32,131 bases of DNA from a virus: positions 1 to 32,131 of the IMG/VR virus record IMGVR_UViG_3300034374_000467; one strand, written 5' to 3'. Shown in pieces: positions 15,517-22,940 of the stretch (position 1 is its first letter; every line of letters begins with the position of its first letter). Both the position numbers and the translations under genes were made by a program. The notes beneath the pieces were generated by a model, which saw only the letters and a list, made by a program, of their open reading frames with translations, had not been told where the DNA came from and ran no database searches.

Positions 15517-15913
15517 ATAGTGTAGTGTGCTGTGTGAAACTGTAGTCGTTTATGTAGATCCCATACTTGTTATCTGGACTAACTCTGACAGCACTCATAC
15601 CTCCTACTATGCTGTAGTGCATAATAAAAAAAGCATCAAAATGCACAGAGTACAGTGCAAAATAATCTACATCACTTTCAAGGTATTCTCTATTTTTAGA
15701 CTTAACATCTAGCAGAAATTTGACAGTAGATCTATTACCCTCGTCTGATCCACTGTGAGATTTGACCTGTATTTTGTAGAGCTGACTATCTACATCCACT
15801 ATAAGATCATAGGGACTAGAGTGTCTCAGAGGCATAGATACATCATATCCTCTGGACATGCACTCTAGAGCAAACTTATATTCGCCTAGACAGCCAAATT
15901 GGTTAGAGGTCAT
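15515..15913 (-). CDS. Small PD-(D/E)XK nuclease-like protein
   Basis: 132 residues. The N-terminal half has the PD-(D/E)XK order: GCLGEYKFALECMSRGYDV with E11, SSPYDLIVDV with D36, and LYKIQVKSHSG with the Q-V-K51 motif. This resembles the PDDEXK_5 family that includes intron-type and resolvase-like endonucleases. The C-terminal half (YFALYSVHFDAFFIMHY) is a usual strand-rich extension. It may act in DNA processing, exclusion of other phages or host DNA attack; nothing in the sequence decides. It is the last gene of a three-gene unit in the accessory island, and its ATG abuts a 40-nt hairpin. Confidence 0.7.
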   Translation of the reverse strand: MTSNQFGCLGEYKFALECMSRGYDVSMPLRHSSPYDLIVDVDSQLYKIQVKSHSGSDEGNRSTVKFLLDVKSKNREYLESDVDYFALYSVHFDAFFIMHYSIVGGMSAVRVSPDNKYGIYINDYSFTQHTTL

Positions 15914-15953
15914 GCCTCTAAAGTAACTAAAAATCAGTTACTTGTCTAGAGGC
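15914..15953 (-). promoter_or_regulatory. 40-nt hairpin exactly filling a stop-to-start gap
   Basis: Arms at 15914-15928 and 15936-15953 pair over 15 bp (GCCTCTA then AAGTAACT in the transcript) with a 3-nt bulge and a 7-nt loop. The hairpin starts right after the stop codon of the upstream gene (15954-15956) and ends at the base before the nuclease ATG. There is no U-tract after it, so it is unlikely to be a simple terminator. It would bury the ribosome entry region of the nuclease mRNA. Confidence 0.75.
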
Positions 15954-16205
15954 TTACTCGTATTTAGCAGCTTTCATGATCCTGTAGATGGCGTATGCAA
16001 ACTGTAGTCTACCACTGTAGACATTCAAAGTAGTGTACTGTCCATCGATCCTGTAGCGTTTTTCTATGACTCCATCATCGCCTTTAGCGTACAAAGCATA
16101 AAAGATATCGTCATGCTCAATGTAAACTACATCATGCAGATCTATAGCCTCCATGATCTCTACTGTGTCTGTCTCGTGTGCTATGAAAGATACTACTGGT
16201 CTCAT
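15954..16205 (-). CDS. Unknown small protein, accessory island
   Basis: 83 residues starting MRPVVSFIAHETDTVEIMEAIDLHDVVYIEHDDIFYALYAKGDDG. The composition is acidic in the first half with alternating hydrophobic strands, and the end is helical (LQFAYAIYRIMKAAKYE). I do not recognise a family. Its ATG overlaps the TGA of the zinc-ribbon gene (ATGA) and its stop is followed directly by the hairpin before the nuclease gene, so the three genes are one unit. A partner or regulator of the nuclease is possible but unproven. Confidence 0.6.
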   Translation of the reverse strand: MRPVVSFIAHETDTVEIMEAIDLHDVVYIEHDDIFYALYAKGDDGVIEKRYRIDGQYTTLNVYSGRLQFAYAIYRIMKAAKYE

Positions 16206-16348
16206 CGCATGCTGGCATCAAAACAGTTACTGGAGCAGTACTCTCCATCTTTTTTTACTGGTCTGTCACACTCTGGGCAAGTGTACTCATCGTCTTTCAT
16301 TTGGCGCTCAGTTTCTCTGGATAGCCACTGGTCATAATTGTTAATCAT
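16202..16348 (-). CDS. 48-residue zinc-ribbon peptide
   Basis: A short gene from ATG 16348 to TGA 16202. The product begins MINNYDQWLSRETERQ and carries CPEC (24-27) and CSSNC (38-42), four cysteines spaced as in a treble-clef or zinc-ribbon finger (CxxC-x10-CxxxC). Such fingers bind DNA, RNA or proteins. It is the first gene of the minus-strand island unit, with a TACCTTTG motif 22 nt upstream and an ATGA overlap into the next gene. The coupling and intact cysteine pattern support that it is real. Confidence 0.7.
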   Translation of the reverse strand: MINNYDQWLSRETERQMKDDEYTCPECDRPVKKDGEYCSSNCFDASMR

Positions 16349-16370
16349 ATCATTTAAATTAGAAGTTTCT

Positions 16371-16378
16371 CAAAGGTA
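16371..16378 (-). promoter_or_regulatory. -7 promoter element of the nuclease unit
   Basis: The minus strand reads TACCTTTG (TAnnTTTG), 22 nt upstream of the zinc-ribbon ATG, in the divergent intergenic region 16349-16484. No clear -33 TTG is seen. Confidence 0.55.
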
Positions 16379-16395
16379 TATAAAAATCTCTATCG

Positions 16396-16437
16396 TTTAC
16401 ACTTTGTAAATATTTTGTGTATTTGTAAATATTTTGT
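16396..16437. promoter_or_regulatory. Divergent control region: palindrome and two 16-bp direct repeats
   Basis: TTTACA-CTT-TGTAAA (16396-16410) is a perfect 6-bp inverted repeat. It overlaps the first of two identical 16-bp direct repeats, TTTGTAAATATTTTGT, at 16403-16418 and 16422-16437 (19-bp period). They lie between the divergent zinc-ribbon and plus-strand genes, 48-90 nt upstream of the plus-strand ATG at 16485. They look like operator sites and include TTTG/TATTTTG elements close to, but not matching, the TAnnTTTG promoter. A related TTTAC/GTAAA palindrome lies at the start of the HTH regulator gene near 30185. Confidence 0.55.
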
Positions 16438-16484
16438 ATATTGCAGTATATTAATCAAATAATTACTAATTAAATTATCACATT

Positions 16485-16733
16485 ATGACTGCAAAAGACC
16501 TACAAACTCACCTAGATGCATTGGAAAAACACTCATCTAACTGGAGACAAAAGATGGATCAGATCACAGATCCTAAAAAACTAGAAAATTTAAAAGTTAG
16601 ATTTAGTAACGATATGACTTTCTACACTGCTATGGCTAACAAGTACAGATCAATGAGAGAGGCTTACAGAGCAGAAGTCAATACCTATGCTGATCTGCTT
16701 AGATACGCTAACAAAAGACTAGATATTATATAA
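16485..16733 (+). CDS. Small helical protein, plus-strand island gene 1
   Basis: 82 residues, almost all predicted helix (MTAKDLQTHLDALEKHSSNWRQKM, then ANKYRSMREAYRAEVNTYADLL), charged, without cysteine. I recognise no family. It is one of only three genes on the plus strand here, transcribed divergently from the zinc-ribbon/nuclease unit and opposite to all structural genes. A terminator-like hairpin follows 9 nt after the stop, so it may be mainly monocistronic. The orientation and separate control suggest an early or moron gene; function unknown. Confidence 0.65.
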   Translation: MTAKDLQTHLDALEKHSSNWRQKMDQITDPKKLENLKVRFSNDMTFYTAMANKYRSMREAYRAEVNTYADLLRYANKRLDII

Positions 16734-16741
16734 ATTAATCA

Positions 16742-16762
16742 GGGCCTCGAAAGAGGCCTTTT
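16742..16762 (+). terminator. Terminator hairpin after plus-strand gene 1
   Basis: GGCCTC (16743-16748), tetraloop GAAA, GAGGCC (16753-16758), followed by TTTT. The GNRA loop and 6-bp GC-rich stem make a good but short terminator. The following gene (16781) would need readthrough or its own promoter. Confidence 0.7.
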
Positions 16763-16780
16763 AACTTTAACCCTATTACT

Positions 16781-17038
16781 ATGTCACAGAATTTACCACA
16801 AATGACTAAAGATCAGGTCGAAATGATTTCATTTTTGACTTATTGTTTATACAGCTTATCTACTGATCAGCTGGAGCAGCTTCACGCCAAACAGACAAAG
16901 AGAGTAGCGTATAAGATAAATTCAGAGGCTTGGGATACTGCTTATCACATTGGATGGCTAAGAGCTGTATCTAAGGCTTTATCAGCTCGATACATTAAGG
17001 ATGCTAAGGCTATGAATTATAGAACATTTGTACACTAA
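16781..17038 (+). CDS. Small protein, plus-strand island gene 2
   Basis: 85 residues from ATG 16781. Helical, with MTKDQVEMISFLTYCLYSLSTDQLEQL then SEAWDTAYHIGWLRAVSKALSARYI. I do not recognise it. Its stop (TAA, 17036-17038) is followed one base later by the ATG of the next gene, so the two are coupled. It begins 47 nt after gene 1, beyond a terminator hairpin. Confidence 0.65.
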   Translation: MSQNLPQMTKDQVEMISFLTYCLYSLSTDQLEQLHAKQTKRVAYKINSEAWDTAYHIGWLRAVSKALSARYIKDAKAMNYRTFVH

Positions 17039-17039
17039 G

Positions 17040-17309
17040 ATGGAAAGAGTAGTCATTAAATTCAATAAAGCTGGAGACACCTTTGATCTCTACTGTAGTA
17101 CACGATTTATCCAGAGCTTTCAGAATTATGGCCCAGCTGCATTACACGCCTGTGCGATCTGTGAGCTGACTGGGACTAAGTTCTTTGCTTTTGAGGAAAA
17201 CCACTGGCGAGATCATAAGCCTTACAGAAAGATCCTTAAGCTGTTTGATAAGCTGGAGATCTATAACGCTAAGAGACTCATGAGTCTTAGGCTGGGGATC
17301 AATTTCTGA
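17040..17309 (+). CDS. Small protein, plus-strand island gene 3
   Basis: 89 residues from ATG 17040 (an upstream in-frame TTG at 17028 overlaps the previous gene and is less likely). The sequence MERVVIKFNKAGDTFDLYCSTRFIQSFQNYG suggests an N-terminal beta-sheet; LHACAICELTGTKFFAFEENHW contains CAIC, then KPYRKILKLFDKLEIYNAKRL is helical and basic. I do not recognise a family; the CxxC has no visible partner pair. It ends 20 nt before a bidirectional terminator that also closes the capsid gene. Confidence 0.65.
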   Translation: MERVVIKFNKAGDTFDLYCSTRFIQSFQNYGPAALHACAICELTGTKFFAFEENHWRDHKPYRKILKLFDKLEIYNAKRLMSLRLGINF

Positions 17310-17329
17310 TCCAAACCACTACAAATAAA

Positions 17330-17354
17330 AAAGAGGCCCTACAGAGGCCTCTTT
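17330..17354. terminator. Bidirectional terminator between convergent units
   Basis: AAAGAGGCC (17330-17338) and GGCCTCTTT (17346-17354) form a perfect 9-bp stem with a 7-nt loop. A-tracts on the left and TTTCTT on the right give U-runs in both directions. It lies between the plus-strand island genes and the capsid gene on the minus strand, stopping both. Confidence 0.85.
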
Positions 17355-17375
17355 CTTGTATTAGCTAATTATGTA

Positions 17376-18569
17376 TTAGGCAGTCTCTAAAGCAGCTTTA
17401 GCAGCAGCGAAAGTACCCTGTACAATAGCATTAGGTAGATAGTTAGTAAGTGCTACACGCTCGCTAGCTTTCACAGTTACAAATCCATCTCTAAAGTTAG
17501 TAGAATCCTCACGAGAAAACTCTACAGCTAGATTCTCACGAATCCAAAGCTGAGTAGCTACAGCTAAGTTACCTACTAAGAAAGATCCAGCAGATACAGC
17601 AGTGCTAGCAGTTACATTAACACCCATGATATTAGGCTGTAGACCTGAGTAGATTTGCTGTCTTAGGTACTCATTAGCAGTAGACTTAAGTAAAGCGATC
17701 TTGTGTAGATCTGTAGGATTAACTAAGATAGTATCAGCACCATAGTTAGATAGAGCTAACTGGTTTAGAGCTACTACTAGTACATCATACTCGTTAGCAG
17801 ACTCGATAGCGTTAGCAAATCCACCAGCAGCGAAAGCTGATCCATCAGTGAATAAACCATCTAGGTTAGGTGAAGTACCATCGCCATTTAAGATCTGAGA
17901 GTCCTCTAGAGATAAGATCTTCTCTGGTACACGAGCTGATAGGTATGATAATAGCTGTGGAGTATCATTTAGCATCTCCTCAGTGATTCTCATAAATGTA
18001 CCTATCTTCTCCATGTTTACAGAGCTAGCAGCGATGTCAAAATCAGACTGTCCTAAAGTTGCACCTTGAGCAGCAGCAGCAGCGCCATCATCGTATGCAG
18101 ACTCTTTTGGATAGCGAATAGTTTGAGCATCAGTAGATCCATTAGGGATTAACTGGCGAATGTGTACTCTGCGTGATGGATCAAATTTGATATCAGAGAT
18201 CACTTGCTCAGCAGCTACTACTCCAGTGTAAGAGTTAGCCATTGTCATGTCTCCAGCTTTGATCTCAAAACGAGCAGCGTTTGAGTCACCTTTAACTAGT
18301 CCCTCTACAGCACCATCTTTAAGTGCTTTTAGTAAAGATCCTTTAAAAGACTTAGGCTCAGCTCCAGCAGCAGCTTTTTTAGCAGCTACCTCAGCACTGT
18401 CTAGTCTTTCATTCATTCCTACTACTTGCTCAGTAAGATTTTTGATTTCGCCTTTAAGTACAGAGTCTACCTGTCCTTTAGCGTTCTCTTGAGCTTGGTT
18501 AAATGCTTTTTCAATTTTAGCATCTAACACCTCAGAGATCTGGCTTTTAATTTCGTTTAAATTTTCCAC
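17376..18569 (-). CDS. Major capsid protein (HK97 fold)
   Basis: 397 residues. The first ~95 form a charged helical delta-domain (IKSQISEVLDAKIEKAF, VVGMNERLDSAEVAAKKAA), then the HK97 coat domain: ITEEMLNDTPQLLSYLSARV (E-loop/spine region), ILNGDGTSPNLDGLF, LVNPTDLHKIALLKS, and the C-terminal IRENLAVEFSREDSTNFRDGFVTVKASERVALTNYLPNAIVQGTF. These are the standard HK97 landmarks. The delta-domain is presumably removed by the protease encoded 2 nt upstream. It closes the head block before the bidirectional terminator. Confidence 0.95.
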   Translation of the reverse strand: MENLNEIKSQISEVLDAKIEKAFNQAQENAKGQVDSVLKGEIKNLTEQVVGMNERLDSAEVAAKKAAAGAEPKSFKGSLLKALKDGAVEGLVKGDSNAARFEIKAGDMTMANSYTGVVAAEQVISDIKFDPSRRVHIRQLIPNGSTDAQTIRYPKESAYDDGAAAAAQGATLGQSDFDIAASSVNMEKIGTFMRITEEMLNDTPQLLSYLSARVPEKILSLEDSQILNGDGTSPNLDGLFTDGSAFAAGGFANAIESANEYDVLVVALNQLALSNYGADTILVNPTDLHKIALLKSTANEYLRQQIYSGLQPNIMGVNVTASTAVSAGSFLVGNLAVATQLWIRENLAVEFSREDSTNFRDGFVTVKASERVALTNYLPNAIVQGTFAAAKAALETA

Positions 18570-18571
18570 GA

Positions 18572-19264
18572 TTAGTGTGTTTTTAAAGATTGTAAAATAT
18601 GTTTGTAGATCTCGCTAGAGTCTGGCTTCACTACTTCTGGCTCAGTAACCTCTATGTCAGTTGGCTGAGTAGATACTTGCATGAATAAAGACTTCAACTT
18701 ATAGATTTCAGCTTCGATGGCATAACCCATCTCGTCTGAGATATCTCCTTTTCTTAATAGCTTAGCTAGACGATCATATCGCTCAGCTACTTGCTCTTTC
18801 TGGTTTCCTTTAACATCCATGATCATCGCCTGATCATTAGCTGCTAAGGTAACAGCGCTCACTTCAAAGAGCTTAACTTCTGACAGTTCTCTGTAGTCAC
18901 CTTTCCACTCTTTCTGGATTGGTAAGATCCCTACGCTGTTCTCAGTAATTACTCCAGCTTTCATGAGCTCTAGCACATCCATTCCTAGTCTGGTCTTAGG
19001 GATCTGAGCCTCAAATACGAGACCTTTCTCATCCTCATAAAGATTAACCATCTTACCTAAAGGCTTGTCCATATCATGCTGATACAGATACTTAACTCTG
19101 CTGCCATTTTCAGCGATAGTCTTTTTGTATGCGCCTCTGGTGATGATGTCTCCATCTGAGTCCATGTTTCCAAAGACAGATCCATATCCTTTGACCATTC
19201 CATACTTCTCATCTGCATCGATGAGCTCGCCTAACTGTGTACTCTTATATAGAATTGTATTCAT
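18572..19264 (-). CDS. Prohead protease (HK97 family, S78)
   Basis: 230 residues. The pattern GYGSVFGNMDSDGDIITRGAY, YLYQHDMDKPLGKM (catalytic H63), LELMKAGVITENSVGI (catalytic S110) and KLFEVSAVTLAANDQA is the S78 prohead protease. It cuts the capsid delta-domain and itself during maturation. The C-terminal ~80 residues, AERYDRLAKLLRKGDISDE and onward, are a helical tail typical of scaffold-like extensions. A TATTTTTG promoter motif ends only 4 nt before the ATG, so the message may be leaderless, or a farther start is used. Confidence 0.93.
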   Translation of the reverse strand: MNTILYKSTQLGELIDADEKYGMVKGYGSVFGNMDSDGDIITRGAYKKTIAENGSRVKYLYQHDMDKPLGKMVNLYEDEKGLVFEAQIPKTRLGMDVLELMKAGVITENSVGILPIQKEWKGDYRELSEVKLFEVSAVTLAANDQAMIMDVKGNQKEQVAERYDRLAKLLRKGDISDEMGYAIEAEIYKLKSLFMQVSTQPTDIEVTEPEVVKPDSSEIYKHILQSLKTH

Positions 19265-19268
19265 GTTA

Positions 19269-19276
19269 CAAAAATA
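19269..19276 (-). promoter_or_regulatory. -7 promoter element directly before the protease ATG
   Basis: The minus strand reads TATTTTTG (TAnnTTTG), with only TAAC between it and the ATG at 19264. In Bacteroidota the start of transcription lies a few bases after this motif, so the mRNA would have almost no leader. Confidence 0.5.
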
Positions 19277-19281
19277 GATAA

Positions 19282-21168
19282 TTAAAAATAATCACTTGGA
19301 TCGTGTAAAGTTGGGGGAGCTATAAATATACTCATTGGCTCTGTCTTGTCTATTATAGGTAAATCAGCAGACTTCTTATAGTTCTTCATAGCCTCATAAA
19401 TAGATCTGGCTAAAGGTCTAGCCTGTTCGCCCATTGAGTATACCTCAGCGATAGCCTCTGCTATTATTTCTCGTTTCATAGTTCTAAAATCTTTAAAGTT
19501 CTTTCCATAATAAGCAGCATAGCCTGATAGATCAGCCTCTAGAGCAGTATAATTCCATGAATCGATAAAGTTGTATTTACTGATCAATGCCTCAAATTCT
19601 TTTTTATAGGCAAAATCACCTAGTGAATAATCTAAAATATGTCCTAGCTCATGCTTAATGACATAATCTGCACCCTCATCTACTCCAGCATAAAAGCCTA
19701 TATCATATTGTCTAAAGTTTGATAGCTCTATTTGATCATAGTTTCTAGCGCTCCAGTGAGTGATTCCTTTAGTTCTAGATATATCTATTTCTAAAGTTCT
19801 ACTACCTACCTGTAAGCGATAAACAGTAGATTTCTGAGCAAAGGCTTGCACTTTCTTTCCCTCATCTCCATAAAGATCCTGATGTTTCAAATAGTGATTA
19901 TAGATCCTTGTAACCAGAGACTCATTACCATCAAAGTATTTGTCCACCTCTACTCTTATTGCTGCTTTGATCCTTTGCTTATATGCTTTTTGACTTAGTA
20001 CATTATCCACCTGTAACTCTGGAAAGTCAGATTTGATTTGAGATATTGTGTTAATGTATTGCTGAGCGATCTTAGGATCCATACCAGTCAGATCAGCATC
20101 TATGCCTAAATCATCTTTAAATGCTTTCTCTATCTCTTTTCGATTAGTAGTATCATATACTTTAGGGCCTTTAGCTGCTACAGCTTCTGCTGCCAGTGCA
20201 GTACCTTGAGACACCATACTGTCTAGATCTACCAGTGTGTCCTCTGGATAGTATACAGCTTGACATCTACAGTTGATCACATTCTCTGGTTTACCAGAAT
20301 TAGCCAGATCACTAGGATGATCCAGATACTCACCACCTACCCAGAATTGCTCATCGATCTTAACCACCTGACCATCTACTCCCTCCATAGCAGCGTGAGC
20401 ATCTCTCACTCTGGCATCCTTAGCAGTGATCCATTCTTTGTACACAGTACCATCAAACATCTCACGAGCTGCCTCCTGACTGGCGTAATTACCAGCGCCA
20501 TTAGATTCTGTCCTTATCAGTCTCTCAGCTTGTGACTTTGAGTAGCCATTGAATTTAGATCTGAGCACTCTCTGAGCTTGGCGCTCATTCATAGCCATAA
20601 ACTCTGGATTACTCATCTGCTGCTTTAGAAACTTCTGGAGCTCTTTCTTTCTAGCTCCTGATACCAGAGTCACCTTGTCTCCAGCTACTTTTTTAGCTCG
20701 TCTAGCAAAGCGATCCACATAGATAGGCTCATCCATGTCTTTCTGAGTAAACTTCTGAAAATTCTTTTGATACCATCTTAGAAACCTAAGACCTACCTCT
20801 ACATACAGATCCTCATACAGCTTAGCTATATCAGACTCTTTAAATAGATCTACAGTCTCTGGTAGTGATCTGGTTTGTAAAAAACGATCAGCGCCTTTGA
20901 AGTATTCACGCTTAAAGTAATTGTAGAATTTAAGGTACTGCTCTGTCTCTGCTAGCTTGAGCTGGCGATTAGCTTCTCTGATGTATTCTGCTTTATTGAT
21001 CTTAGGAGCTGCTGTAGCTTGTGCCTTTCTGCTAGCCTCATATAGATTGTAACAGATAGCCATACGCTGATCAGCTTCTGGAAACTCCAGTATCATATCG
21101 ATATTAGCTACACAGCGATCTACAAAGTCCTCTCTGAGCTCGTTAGGTTTTGGCTGAGGTAGAGGCAT
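19282..21168 (-). CDS. MuF minor head protein fused to a C-terminal zincin
   Basis: 628 residues with three parts. Residues 14-40 (DFVDRCVANIDMILEFPEADQRMAICY) are a short motif common in phage head proteins. About 200-308 is the phage Mu F-like domain (RLIRTESNGAGNYASQEAA, ITAKDARVRDAHAAMEGVDG, HPSDLANSGKPENVINCRCQ). About 440-600 is a metallopeptidase-like domain: KHELGHILDY (HExxH 506-510) and REIIAEAIAEVYSM with E571 as likely third zinc ligand, the order seen in anthrax lethal factor-like peptidases. MuF proteins are few per capsid and can be injected; enzymatic tails on them occur in phage-carried toxins. No immunity gene is adjacent. It lies between portal and protease. Confidence 0.85.
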   Translation of the reverse strand: MPLPQPKPNELREDFVDRCVANIDMILEFPEADQRMAICYNLYEASRKAQATAAPKINKAEYIREANRQLKLAETEQYLKFYNYFKREYFKGADRFLQTRSLPETVDLFKESDIAKLYEDLYVEVGLRFLRWYQKNFQKFTQKDMDEPIYVDRFARRAKKVAGDKVTLVSGARKKELQKFLKQQMSNPEFMAMNERQAQRVLRSKFNGYSKSQAERLIRTESNGAGNYASQEAAREMFDGTVYKEWITAKDARVRDAHAAMEGVDGQVVKIDEQFWVGGEYLDHPSDLANSGKPENVINCRCQAVYYPEDTLVDLDSMVSQGTALAAEAVAAKGPKVYDTTNRKEIEKAFKDDLGIDADLTGMDPKIAQQYINTISQIKSDFPELQVDNVLSQKAYKQRIKAAIRVEVDKYFDGNESLVTRIYNHYLKHQDLYGDEGKKVQAFAQKSTVYRLQVGSRTLEIDISRTKGITHWSARNYDQIELSNFRQYDIGFYAGVDEGADYVIKHELGHILDYSLGDFAYKKEFEALISKYNFIDSWNYTALEADLSGYAAYYGKNFKDFRTMKREIIAEAIAEVYSMGEQARPLARSIYEAMKNYKKSADLPIIDKTEPMSIFIAPPTLHDPSDYF

Positions 21169-21171
21169 AGA

Positions 21172-22920
21172 TTAGTCATTTTCAGCTATCTTCTTAGCCC
21201 ATGCTACCATAGCTTTACCACCCCATAGATTGTAAGCTACATAGCCTTTATCTCTGTATGGCTCGTCTCGATATTCTGGATCAATAGCTGCGTTATCTGA
21301 ATGTCTAGATAGAAAGCTGTGGATGCGTTTCACTGTGTCCAGAGATAGCGCCTCACGATTAGCTAACTGATTAGCTCTTTCCCAGCCTACTCTAGTACCA
21401 CCCTGTACTACATCTCTACCATACTTCTCTCTCCATTCTAACATTCGTCTGGCGTTATTAGTAGCGCCTTGAGGATAGTCTGAATAGGACTGTGCTTTTG
21501 TTACCTCATCATCTGGATCATCTTCTGGCTCTGGAGCTTCTACTGGCTCTGGTCTTTTAGATCCAGCGAGTAGGATCTCATCAGATAGATCTGGCTCATT
21601 AGCTAAAGGGATTAATGACGATGGCACATAGTAGTCATTCATTAAAGCTGTATCATCATCCATACCATAAGACATAGCCTCACGCTTCTCGTTAGGAGTT
21701 AGCCACCACGCCTGAGACATCTGACCTACTACCTTATCCATCTCCTCTTGGAGCTCTGGGATCACAGAGAAATCAAAGTCTATATATAACTTCTCGCCAT
21801 ACTTAGGAGTGAGCCATCTGTTTAGTTCCTCTCTGATTTTAACCAGCTCAGGGATGATCGCATTTTGATAGAGTGCTTTCTTAGCCTCTTTCATGTTATT
21901 GTAGCTAGAGCTGTCTGTGTTATTAAGTAACTGTACTGGTACTTGATAGATGTTAGCTAGATCCTTGACTGAGGCGTTATACTGTTCGATCAGTGATAGA
22001 TCAGCAGCAGATAGACCAAAGTTGATCCAGCTTAGTTTTTTAGGAGTGATCATTACATCTCCTCTAGCGTTCTCATTCTGGTACTGCTCCTTGAATTTCT
22101 GTTTGAGCTGCTTAGCTTGCATCTCATTGATATCACCCTCCTCAGACATTAAGATCCCTCTGGCGCTCTGATTCTGGAGATATTTCATTCCAGTGACCAC
22201 AGCTTCATTATTAGTCTGTAGTACTCTTAGACCAGCCTTTAAAGGAGACATACCATATAAGTGAGATCCTGTACCATCATAGTAAGGATTAAAGTCTTTG
22301 ATGTGCATGATACACTCAGCTGGTATGCGATATGTGCCATTATAGCTAAGCGTGTACTCTTTCACTGGCTGCATGATCCCACCACTATGGATCTCGATAT
22401 TCTGTGATGGCAAAACATATAGCTCATTATACTTGTCTTTGTTAGCTCCAGTATCTGGGCCAATACCATAGACATATCTGTTACCAGTTAATTTACCAAA
22501 GGCGATCACCTCCTGAATCCAGCTATTATAAGACTGTGCTGGATTAGGTCTGTTTAGTAATTCATGCAGCTCTGTATCATCTAGCTCTACCAGAGCAGAC
22601 TTTCTCATTAGACCTGACTTGTGTAATACAGTGTCATTATAAGTCCCAGAGGTCATGGCCTTATACCTCTTAAGCTCATTCTCAGACTTTACTTCATAGA
22701 CAGAAAAAGGGATAGTCGCTGCTGACTTAGTGATCAGGTTAATGATCGAGTATACAGTAGCATTATAGCGATAGCCTTTATTGATGTAGGTATCGTCATT
22801 CTCTGGATTCCACACGAGTGTGTCACCTAGATAGTTATAGATCGCCCTGTTAAAATTCTCGTGAGTAGACTGATTATTTTTAGAGACTAGACCTTTTAGT
22901 CTATCCAATATTGAGGCCAT
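21172..22920 (-). CDS. Portal protein with extra C-terminal domain
   Basis: 582 residues. The HK97-type portal core is clear: YRYNATVYSIINLITKSAATIPFSVYEV, ELLNRPNPAQSYNSW, LTGNRYVYGIGPD, HIKDFNPYYDGTGSHLYGMSPLKAGL, VPVQLLNNTDSSSYNNMKEAKKALYQNAIIPELVKIREELNRWLTPKYG. After an acidic linker, residues 480-582 form a separate domain (YPQGATNNARRMLEWREK, GTRVGWERANQLANREALS, YRDKGYVAYNLWGGKAMVAWAKK), a module I have seen attached to other phage head proteins. Portals form the DNA entry ring. A TACTTTTG promoter motif lies 20 nt upstream. Confidence 0.9.
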   Translation of the reverse strand: MASILDRLKGLVSKNNQSTHENFNRAIYNYLGDTLVWNPENDDTYINKGYRYNATVYSIINLITKSAATIPFSVYEVKSENELKRYKAMTSGTYNDTVLHKSGLMRKSALVELDDTELHELLNRPNPAQSYNSWIQEVIAFGKLTGNRYVYGIGPDTGANKDKYNELYVLPSQNIEIHSGGIMQPVKEYTLSYNGTYRIPAECIMHIKDFNPYYDGTGSHLYGMSPLKAGLRVLQTNNEAVVTGMKYLQNQSARGILMSEEGDINEMQAKQLKQKFKEQYQNENARGDVMITPKKLSWINFGLSAADLSLIEQYNASVKDLANIYQVPVQLLNNTDSSSYNNMKEAKKALYQNAIIPELVKIREELNRWLTPKYGEKLYIDFDFSVIPELQEEMDKVVGQMSQAWWLTPNEKREAMSYGMDDDTALMNDYYVPSSLIPLANEPDLSDEILLAGSKRPEPVEAPEPEDDPDDEVTKAQSYSDYPQGATNNARRMLEWREKYGRDVVQGGTRVGWERANQLANREALSLDTVKRIHSFLSRHSDNAAIDPEYRDEPYRDKGYVAYNLWGGKAMVAWAKKIAEND

Positions 22921-22940
22921 ACAAAATAATTATTTACATA

